From Synechococcales cyanobacterium PMM_0073 (GTDB lineage Bacteria; Cyanobacteriota; Cyanobacteriia; Elainellales; Elainellaceae), in assembly GCA_949127695.1 (NCBI GenBank), contig CASBQH010000256.1:1-7082 (forward strand): 7,082 nucleotides of DNA. Reading direction: 5' to 3'. Below the pieces are notes generated by a model. It was not told the DNA's origin and searched no databases. It saw nothing but the letters and a program-made list of their open reading frames with translations. Of the stretch, positions 1 to 5,143 are shown piece after piece; positions within the stretch are counted from its first letter, which is position 1, and each line of letters starts with the position of its first letter. The position numbers and the translations under genes were made by a program.

Positions 1-2
1 CC

Positions 3-74
3 AACGCCAGCCACTCTGGCAATAATTTGATCTCCAGCTATGACTTGGCGCGGACGATTTCGCTGCTGGGCTGG
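3..74 (+). other. Antisense-oriented stretch reading like the missing next block of the serine hydrolase domain
   Basis: In the plus frame starting at base 3, bases 18-74 read GNNLISSYDLARTISLLGW. This resembles the helix that follows the omega loop in class A beta-lactamases (pattern T/S-P-x-D-L-A-R-x-L-x-x-L) and, from memory, the block that follows the GRYGEPP motif in cyanobacterial SLH-serine hydrolases. The minus-strand gene reads recognisably up to RSP (about base 86) and then stops at 38-40. The two recognisable segments therefore meet head to head near bases 71-86 with almost no overlap. This fits an inverted fragment of the same gene, either a real inversion or a chimeric contig end. 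The plus frame closes with TAG at 114-116. Similarity was judged by eye. Confidence 0.45.
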
Positions 75-1771
75 TTGATCAGGCAGGGCGAACGCAGCAG
101 CGGCTCCTCGCCATAGCGTCCCTGAAATTGCAGATTCTGGTTGCCCGTGAGCTGCTTCAGCCAGTCTTCTAGCGCCCCGGGCGTAAAAAACTGCTTGAAC
201 ATCGCCGCCACTGAGTTGGAGCTGCCAATCGACGACTGATAGCTGACCAGATCTACCGCCAGATCATAAAAGCCGTAGCCGTCTAGCTGACCGGGCGGGC
301 AGATCAGGCCATCACCGAGGCGCAGATTCGGGTCAACGGCATTGGTTTGCGCCGCCAAGTCCAGCAGCGGAATGATTTTGGTGCTGCTCCACATCTGGGC
401 GGGTTCTGTGGCATTGCGCCCCAGCCAGCGCGTCCAGATATCGCCGCCGACAAAGCTGCCAATGCTCACGCAGGCTTGCAGAATGCTGGGATGCAGAAAC
501 TCTAGACCGCCCTGAATTTCCGGAATTTGCCCCAAGGCTGGATAAGGTTGAAACGCCAGCTTGCGGCCTGTACCCGTCTGGATGGCGCTCTGCCCCAGCG
601 AAGCAGTCTTGCCCTGCGGCTTTTGCAGCATGCGCTCTGGAAACAAGCCAATCTCGCCTGCATAGGCCGAGCTTTGATAGCCGCGATCTAGAAAAGCGAG
701 TCGATCCGCGTTAAATCCGGCTTCTTGGGCGTAGTAGCTGCTGTAGAGCCGCTCCCGATCTTTAACCTGCGCCATCACAAACTCAGTCGGGTCAGCTTCC
801 AGCAGTGCTGTGGCAAACCGAGCGTCAAGCTGGCCTTGCTGCATATTGGGCAAGCCGTAGAAGTTGCAGAACTGGGTCAGCGCCTGCTCAGTGGGCTCGT
901 CATAGCGTCCGGTCGCCCAGTCGCCTGCCGGAAACAGCCGAAACGGGGTGAGCAAAACCTGAAGGTCGCGCATTAGCCTCGCTGCCCCTGACCAGCGCTC
1001 AAACGGCAGCGTGACTTTGCCCTTGAGGTCGTAGAGGCCAAGGCTCCAGGTGGCATGTTCAGGCGGCAGACCCGGTAGAGCCAGCGCCCGACAAAGCATG
1101 GCCGCTGCTTCGCCGCGTGTAATGGGCTGGCTGGGGCGAAAGAATCGCAGGTTGGGGTAGTTGACGATCAGCCGATCGGATTGCGTGGCGCTAGCAATTG
1201 CCCAGCGCGTCCAGTCTGGCATCTGCGCCGCATCGTCAAAAAATGTTTGTAGCGTTTGCTCGGTTTGCTCACTTGGCGCTAGCTTTAAGGCCGTGGCCAG
1301 CACAACCACCGCCTGCATCCGGGGAATCAGCTGATCGGGCTGGAAGCTGCCGTCTGGATAGCCGGAAAACAGGCCGCGCTCGTAGCCCCAGCGGATGGCG
1401 CGACTCGCCCAGTGATCGGCGGTATCTGGAAAAATGCCGCCTCTGCGGGCAGCAGGCAAATTTGGGAAAACGTTAAAGCTTAAGACTGCAAACTCGGCGC
1501 GGGTGAGCGTCCCGTCTGGCTGAAAGCTGCCGTCTGGGTAGCCATTCACCAAACCGCGCTCGGCCAAAGCCAGAATGCAGGTTTGGCTCCAGTGATTGGC
1601 AATATCTGAAAATTCTGCTGCGCCCATTGCTGCGATCCTCAGACTGCGCCCTGATTTTAATCGGTTTGCGCCCAGCCGCGCTGCGGGTTTTGCCGCAGCC
1701 AGTCGAGTCAGCAGCAGCGAGGCAATCAGCGCCAGCAGAGACTTCAGCAAAGTGGAGCGATGCAGCGTCAC
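38..1771 (-). CDS. Secreted SLH-domain protein with C-terminally truncated class A beta-lactamase-like serine hydrolase domain
   Basis: A 577-residue envelope protein. A GTG start is chosen because an in-frame TAG lies two codons upstream and the first ~27 residues form a signal peptide (basic start, Leu/Ala-rich core, AAA-K cleavage-like site). Three SLH domains follow at about 54-102, 115-164 and 178-229; the first two share the GYPDGSFQPD block. SLH domains usually anchor proteins to peptidoglycan-linked polymers. Residues ~245-330 resemble a peptidoglycan-binding fold (YDEPTEQALTQF). The C-terminal part carries S462-x-x-K465 (MWSSTKII) and an SDN-like triad S517-S518-N519, so it is a penicillin-interacting serine hydrolase, perhaps acting on peptidoglycan. 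Only about 112 residues follow SxxK, whereas class A enzymes have about 200, and no KTG motif is present. The domain is therefore incomplete at the window edge, and this copy may be inactive. The SLH assignment is firm; the hydrolase assignment is good; activity is doubtful. Confidence 0.88.
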   Translation of the reverse strand: MTLHRSTLLKSLLALIASLLLTRLAAAKPAARLGANRLKSGRSLRIAAMGAAEFSDIANHWSQTCILALAERGLVNGYPDGSFQPDGTLTRAEFAVLSFNVFPNLPAARRGGIFPDTADHWASRAIRWGYERGLFSGYPDGSFQPDQLIPRMQAVVVLATALKLAPSEQTEQTLQTFFDDAAQMPDWTRWAIASATQSDRLIVNYPNLRFFRPSQPITRGEAAAMLCRALALPGLPPEHATWSLGLYDLKGKVTLPFERWSGAARLMRDLQVLLTPFRLFPAGDWATGRYDEPTEQALTQFCNFYGLPNMQQGQLDARFATALLEADPTEFVMAQVKDRERLYSSYYAQEAGFNADRLAFLDRGYQSSAYAGEIGLFPERMLQKPQGKTASLGQSAIQTGTGRKLAFQPYPALGQIPEIQGGLEFLHPSILQACVSIGSFVGGDIWTRWLGRNATEPAQMWSSTKIIPLLDLAAQTNAVDPNLRLGDGLICPPGQLDGYGFYDLAVDLVSYQSSIGSSNSVAAMFKQFFTPGALEDWLKQLTGNQNLQFQGRYGEEPLLRSPCLINQPSSEIVRAKS

Positions 1772-1838
1772 GTCTGGCTAAAAGTTTATGAAGAGAGAAT
1801 ATTCATGTTAATAAAGTATCATGTCTCGCTTGAGCTTG
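1772..1838 (-). promoter_or_regulatory. AT-rich spacer between cupin gene and SLH gene, candidate promoter region
   Basis: These 67 bases lie between the cupin stop and the SLH-protein GTG. The part from about 1780 to 1832 is markedly AT-rich against GC-rich flanks and contains the palindrome GAATATTC (1797-1804). On the minus strand, GAGACA followed 17 bases later by GAATAT is only a poor sigma-70-type pair. There is no clear Shine-Dalgarno before the GTG. The spacer could carry a separate promoter for the SLH gene, which is functionally unrelated to the genes before it. No terminator with a T-run is seen. Confidence 0.3.
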
Positions 1839-2282
1839 CTAAACCCGCTCCGAACGCCGCAGCACCGCCATATCTTCGGCGTCTAGCTCTACCGGAATGC
1901 CGCTGCGAATCAGCTCGGCAAAATCTTCGTTGGGCACCATAATGCAGAGCGCATAGAGCCGGTCGCTGCCCGTATTTTCAATCACATGTGTGCCGGTGGC
2001 GGGCACGAGAATGCTGTCGCCGGAGCGAATCACCACCGATTTGCCGTCGCAGGTGGCCAAGCCTTCGCCCTTGAGCACAAAAAACACTTCGACCGCCAGC
2101 TGATGTCGATTCGGGGGCGTTTTGCCGCCTACGTCAAAAATCTCGACGCAGTAGGTGAGCGACATATTGGCGCTAGTTGAGTCAAACACAATCGCTAGCC
2201 GGTTGGTATCTTGCGGGCTAATGCGGTAAGCCTGATAGTCGGTGGGCGTTTTGACGACCGGAATGACGCAGGTTAAGTCCAT
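1839..2282 (-). CDS. Single-domain cupin protein
   Basis: A 147-residue small beta-barrel protein, the usual size for a one-domain cupin. Cupin motif 1 is at residues 58-74 (N58-R-H60-x4-E65...G74) and motif 2 at 88-103 (G88-x5-P94-x2-G97-x-H99-x3-N103). H60, E65 and H99 are kept, but the first His of the usual HxH pair is Asn58, so metal binding may be altered or lost. Cupins of this size include dioxygenases, isomerases, (S)-ureidoglycine aminohydrolase and ligand sensors; the sequence does not separate these. The ATG lies 4 bp after the stop of the cysteine hydrolase gene and has no evident Shine-Dalgarno, so translation is probably coupled to it. It is the third gene of the ridA-hydrolase-cupin run, and a role in the same pathway is inferred from position only. 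Confidence 0.88.
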   Translation of the reverse strand: MDLTCVIPVVKTPTDYQAYRISPQDTNRLAIVFDSTSANMSLTYCVEIFDVGGKTPPNRHQLAVEVFFVLKGEGLATCDGKSVVIRSGDSILVPATGTHVIENTGSDRLYALCIMVPNEDFAELIRSGIPVELDAEDMAVLRRSERV

Positions 2283-2286
2283 GGGT

Positions 2287-3066
2287 TTAGGCCGTTTTGG
2301 GGCTGAGGGCTTGAATCAGGCTAGATGAATCGCTGACAAAGCCAAAGCATTGCTTGACGTTGTAGAGCGTGGCTTGCAGACAGTAGTCGGGCGAGGTGGT
2401 GGCGGTGCAGTCTGAGAGCAGAATGCAGTCGTAGCCGAGGAAGTTGGCATCTTGCAGGGTGGCCATCACGCATTGATCGGCGTTGACGCCGCCAAAAAAC
2501 AGGCTGCTGCGTCCCAAATTTCGCAAAATGCTGTCGAGCGCCGTATCCCAAAAGCCGCTCATCCGGTATTTATCAATGCAGATATCGCTGGGTTCAATCG
2601 CTAGTTCATCCACTACCGCCGCCGCCCAGCTCGATTTAATCAAGACGGGTGCGCCGTTTTTGGGCAGCGGATCGCCCAGGCCAAGGCCGCTGCCGGTGGG
2701 GTTATAGACATGCCGCAGTCCGGCAGCAATATTGAGTAAATCGGGTCGGTTGCCCCAGTTCAGCCAGATAATTGGCAGTTCGGCTTGGCGCAGCACAGGC
2801 AGCAGCGATTGGATCGGGGCAATCGGCGTTCGAGCCGGAGTCACGTCCACGCCAATCTGCGCCAGCCAGCCGTCGGGATGGCAGAAGTCGTTCTGCATAT
2901 CTACAATCACCAGCGCCGCTTTGGCTAGATCCAGCCGCAGAGTTTTGGTGGCGGTGGCTAGCTCAATTGGCACAGGCGGCAGCGGCGGGCGGGTAATATC
3001 AGCTAGCGTTGCATTGACGACCCAGGCGTTTGGGGCAATGCCCAGCGGTTGCAGCGGTGAGTTCAT
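2287..3066 (-). CDS. Isochorismatase-fold cysteine hydrolase
   Basis: A 259-residue member of the isochorismatase-like cysteine hydrolases, which cleave amide, ureido or carbamoyl C-N bonds (for example RutB ureidoacrylate hydrolase, biuret hydrolase, N-carbamoylsarcosine amidase, nicotinamidase). The catalytic triad is complete: D56 in IVDMQNDF, K166 in DKYRMSGF, and C199 in GGVNADQCVMATLQDA. The core begins near residue 48. About 45 residues precede it, including a proline-rich stretch, which is longer than in the smallest members and may cap the active site. The presence of the Cys argues against the isochorismatase proper, where it is replaced. ATG is used, without a close Shine-Dalgarno; a 10-bp triple repeat lies just upstream. 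It follows the ridA-like gene by 95 bp and precedes the cupin by 4 bp. The fold and triad are seen directly; the substrate is unknown. Confidence 0.92.
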   Translation of the reverse strand: MNSPLQPLGIAPNAWVVNATLADITRPPLPPVPIELATATKTLRLDLAKAALVIVDMQNDFCHPDGWLAQIGVDVTPARTPIAPIQSLLPVLRQAELPIIWLNWGNRPDLLNIAAGLRHVYNPTGSGLGLGDPLPKNGAPVLIKSSWAAAVVDELAIEPSDICIDKYRMSGFWDTALDSILRNLGRSSLFFGGVNADQCVMATLQDANFLGYDCILLSDCTATTSPDYCLQATLYNVKQCFGFVSDSSSLIQALSPKTA

Positions 3067-3161
3067 CGGTTTTTAGGCAACATTAGGCAACATTAGGCAA
3101 TATTCTGATCTCCTAGTTTCATCTTCTAGTCCAAAACCCTAATTCGCTTCCGTAGTTGAGG
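3067..3161 (-). promoter_or_regulatory. Spacer between ridA-like and cysteine hydrolase genes with distant Shine-Dalgarno-like site
   Basis: This is a 95-base AT-richer spacer. Read on the minus strand, a short stem (CGTAG-6 nt-CTACG, 3151-3166) overlaps the ridA-like stop codon. Further on, an AGGAG (3110-3114) is followed by three 10-bp repeats and then the hydrolase ATG. The AGGAG is 43 nt from the ATG, too far to act directly. No convincing promoter or T-run terminator is seen, so read-through from the ridA-like gene is the simplest view. Confidence 0.3.
3073..3102. repeat. Three tandem copies of a 10-bp repeat
   Basis: TTAGGCAACA occurs at 3073-3082 and 3083-3092, and TTAGGCAATA at 3093-3102, in perfect register with one base change in the last copy. 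It lies 6 bp upstream of the cysteine hydrolase start. Short tandem repeats in intergenic DNA are common in cyanobacteria. The 10-bp period is close to one helical turn. Confidence 0.97.
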
Positions 3162-3554
3162 CTACGCTTTGTCGCCGCAATAGGCAATCAGGTCAATTTC
3201 TATCTCACCCAGCCCTGCCAAACCCGTCACGCCAATTGCGGTGCGCCCCGGAATATGGCCGCTGCTGAAGTATGACGCATAGATCGGGTTAAGAATTGGC
3301 AGAAACCGCATGTCAGTGACAAACACCCGCGCCATCACCACTTGATCAAAGCTGCTGCCCGCCTCTTCCAGCACCCGCTTCAGGTTATCCATCACCCGCC
3401 GCGTTTGGTCTTCAATTGCGCCGCGCAGAATTTCGCCTGTGGCCGGATCTTGCGCCAGTTGCCCGGTGACAAACAGCAGATCTCCGGCGCGAACGGCATG
3501 ACAATAGGGGGAAACTGGAGCCAATGTATCATTCGGCAAGGTGATATATTCCAT
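3162..3554 (-). CDS. RidA/YjgF/UK114-family protein (imine/enamine deaminase-like)
   Basis: A 130-residue protein, the normal length for the family, which forms trimers and hydrolyses reactive enamine/imine intermediates such as 2-aminoacrylate; RutC of the pyrimidine pathway belongs here. Residues matching the active site of E. coli RidA are present at the same positions or offset by one: Y17 in SPYCHAV, R104 in IPGRTAIGV, and E119 in GEIEIDLIAY, with the family spacing R+15=E. Retention of the Arg points to a catalytically competent Rid protein rather than an inactive subgroup. The block GRTAIGVTGLA differs from archetypal RidA (ARSCVEVARLP), so this is likely a pathway-specific relative. 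The ATG has a good Shine-Dalgarno (GAGG, 7-nt spacing). It is the first gene of the minus-strand run and is divergent from the amidohydrolase gene. Confidence 0.93.
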   Translation of the reverse strand: MEYITLPNDTLAPVSPYCHAVRAGDLLFVTGQLAQDPATGEILRGAIEDQTRRVMDNLKRVLEEAGSSFDQVVMARVFVTDMRFLPILNPIYASYFSSGHIPGRTAIGVTGLAGLGEIEIDLIAYCGDKA

Positions 3555-3561
3555 TGGGCGA

Positions 3562-3565
3562 CCTC
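3562..3565 (-). promoter_or_regulatory. Shine-Dalgarno of the ridA-like gene
   Basis: On the minus strand GAGG lies 7 nt before the ATG at 3554-3552. It supports this start, and the matching Y17 position within the family also agrees with it. Confidence 0.6.
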
Positions 3566-3641
3566 AGAAGCATCTGTGCGTAGAATCTATCCTAAAAAGC
3601 ATGGCTCCCCGCCAATTCATAACATCACCTTAAGGACTGCC

Positions 3642-3645
3642 GAGG
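3642..3645 (+). promoter_or_regulatory. Shine-Dalgarno supporting a GTG start of the amidohydrolase
   Basis: GAGG at 3642-3645 is 9 nt before GTG at 3655. An in-frame TAA at 3631-3633 closes the frame upstream, and the next in-frame ATG would remove the metal-binding HxH. GTG is therefore the start. Confidence 0.6.
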
Positions 3646-3654
3646 TTTATTCCC

Positions 3655-5082
3655 GTGAGCTATAGCATCCAGACTGCGCTAATTCCTACCCCGCAAGGCG
3701 ATGAGACTGGCTATGAGACTGGCTATAAAACAGCCGATCTGCAAATTCAGCAGGACAAAATTGCCGCGATTGGCTCCGGCTTGCCGCCCGTTGGCTGCTG
3801 CATTGATGCTCGTGACAAGCTGCTGCTGCCAGGATTTGTGAATGCCCATACGCATTCTTCTGAAATGTGGCAGCGCGGTCTGATTCCGCCTTTGCCGCTG
3901 GAGCTATGGCTCGCCGAACTCTACGACTTTGCGCCGCTAGACCCAGAGCAAATCTACCTAAGCGCCTTGGGCACAGCTGTCGAAACGCTGCTCTCCGGCG
4001 GCACAACGGTGGTCGATCATCTGGTGCTGATCCCCGGACGCGAAGCCGAAACCATTGCTGCTGCCGTCCGCGCTTACCGAGAAGTGGGAATTCGTGCCTA
4101 CGTTGCGCCGCTGGTGCAGGACGAGCCGTTTGGGGCGAACTTGCCTGCGCTCAGCAAGTCTGAAGATTTGCCAGCGCCAGCTATGAGTACGGCGGCGGTG
4201 CTGGATCTGCTGCAAGATGCCGTCCAACGCTTTCACGATCCGGCGGCAGGCATCAATATTGTGGTCGCGCCAACCGGAATTCAGCTTTGCTCAGATCCGC
4301 TGTTTGAGGGCGGCGCGGCGCTCAGCGATGCTCATCATCTCTGCCGTCACATGCATCTGCTAGAAACCAAAGCCCAGAAGATCCTGTCGCAAGAAAAATA
4401 CGGCTGCTCGGCAGTGGCGCATCTGAAGCGCTTGGGCTTCTTGAATCAGCGGACTTCGCTGGCGCACTGCGTCTGGCTCGACGATCCCGATATCCAAATT
4501 CTGGCCGAAACGGGGGCGACGGTGGTGCATAATCCGCTCAGCAATCTGCGTTTGGGCAGCGGCATCGCCCCAGTCCTAAAGTACCGTCGAGCGGGCGTAA
4601 ATCTGGCCTTTGGCTGCGACGGCTCGGCCAGCAATGACTCGCAAGATTTGCTAGAGGCGATCAAAATTGGCTCGATTCTGCACAACACCACTGATTTTGA
4701 ATATCGCCACTGGATTACCCCCCGCGAGTCGGTCGAGATGGCGGCTTTGGGCGGTGCGACTGGCCTGAACGCTGCCGATCAATTCGGTTCACTCACGGTC
4801 GGCAAACAGGCCGATCTGGTGCTTTACGACCTGACCAACCTCTCGCTGCTGCCGCGCACTGATCCAATTGGCCTGCTGGTTTTAGGTCGCCCCACGCAGG
4901 CGGTTGACAGCGCTTGGGTGAACGGCAGGCAAGTTGTCGCCCAAGGGCAAGTCTGCACCATTGACGTACCCCAACTGCGGCAAGAACTCTTTGAGCGCAG
5001 CGCTTGGCAAAATCCCCGTCAGTCCTCAATGCGGCAGGCGATGGAAGCTCGCTATCGGGAGGTGATGGGGCTGGAAGTCTAG
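3655..5082 (+). CDS. Amidohydrolase-superfamily deaminase/hydrolase (AtzA/TrzN/cytosine deaminase type)
   Basis: A 475-residue TIM-barrel metal hydrolase of the group containing atrazine/triazine chlorohydrolases, S-adenosylhomocysteine deaminase and guanine or cytosine deaminases. The metal and catalytic set is complete: H65 and H67 in PGFVNAHTHSSE, H234 and E237 in HMHLLET, H271 in LAHCVWLDD, and D322 in FGCDGSASND. The motif VVHNPLSNLRLGSG (290-303) is typical of this subgroup. N- and C-terminal strands form the usual beta-sandwich (LLPGF; GKQADLVLYDL, 383-392). It most likely removes an amino or other leaving group from an N-heterocycle in the cytoplasm, but the substrate cannot be read. 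It uses GTG with a GAGG site 9 nt upstream. It is divergent from ridA-cysteine hydrolase-cupin, which suggests one pathway. Oddities are a 12-bp tandem duplication near the N-terminus and a 13-bp duplication spanning the stop codon. Confidence 0.93.
   Translation: MSYSIQTALIPTPQGDETGYETGYKTADLQIQQDKIAAIGSGLPPVGCCIDARDKLLLPGFVNAHTHSSEMWQRGLIPPLPLELWLAELYDFAPLDPEQIYLSALGTAVETLLSGGTTVVDHLVLIPGREAETIAAAVRAYREVGIRAYVAPLVQDEPFGANLPALSKSEDLPAPAMSTAAVLDLLQDAVQRFHDPAAGINIVVAPTGIQLCSDPLFEGGAALSDAHHLCRHMHLLETKAQKILSQEKYGCSAVAHLKRLGFLNQRTSLAHCVWLDDPDIQILAETGATVVHNPLSNLRLGSGIAPVLKYRRAGVNLAFGCDGSASNDSQDLLEAIKIGSILHNTTDFEYRHWITPRESVEMAALGGATGLNAADQFGSLTVGKQADLVLYDLTNLSLLPRTDPIGLLVLGRPTQAVDSAWVNGRQVVAQGQVCTIDVPQLRQELFERSAWQNPRQSSMRQAMEARYREVMGLEV
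3703..3726 (+). repeat. In-frame 12-bp tandem duplication in the amidohydrolase gene
   Basis: GAGACTGGCTAT occurs twice back to back (3703-3714, 3715-3726), giving ETGY-ETGY at residues 17-24. It lies in the N-terminal beta-sandwich, probably a loop before the strand TADLQIQQDKIAAIG, away from the metal site. Confidence 0.97.
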
Positions 5083-5103
5083 GCTGTAAGTCTAGGCTGT
5101 AAG
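5075..5103 (+). repeat. 13-bp tandem duplication spanning the amidohydrolase stop codon
   Basis: AAGTCTAGGCTGT occurs at 5075-5087 and again at 5088-5100, followed by a further AAG. The amidohydrolase TAG (5080-5082) lies inside the first copy. The duplication leaves the protein end unchanged and lengthens the spacer to the Uma2-family gene. Confidence 0.95.
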
Positions 5104-5143
5104 ATCAGAGGTAGATTCAGCCCCCAAGCCAGCTTGAGCCACT

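Larger units (their letters stand above)
3555..3654. promoter_or_regulatory. Divergent intergenic region, likely shared control region
   Basis: These 100 bases separate the ridA-like gene (minus) from the amidohydrolase gene (plus), so promoters for both must lie here or nearby. On the plus strand TAGAAT (3581-3586) is a 5/6 match to a sigma-70 -10 box, but no -35 box stands at proper distance. On the minus strand TTGGCG with TAGGAT 15 nt later is a weak pair. No clear operator palindrome was recognised, so a named regulator cannot be assigned. Confidence 0.45.

Noticed and set aside
725..976. Plus-strand ORFs opposite the SLH protein gene, here and at 1198-1781
   Set aside because: No recognisable domain is seen, and they lie opposite well-supported SLH and hydrolase coding sequence.
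2287..3066. Naming the cysteine hydrolase RutB or nicotinamidase
   Set aside because: The triad fits the whole superfamily, and no substrate-specific motif or full rut context is present.
3580..3593. Possible NtcA site (GTA-N8-TAC) in the divergent region
   Set aside because: GTA is followed eight bases later by CCT, not TAC, so only half the site is present.
4446..4691. Antisense ORFs within the amidohydrolase gene, here and at 3686-4236 and 4793-5029
   Set aside because: They are shadows of a firmly supported gene; the Arg/Ala/Pro-rich translations show no motif.
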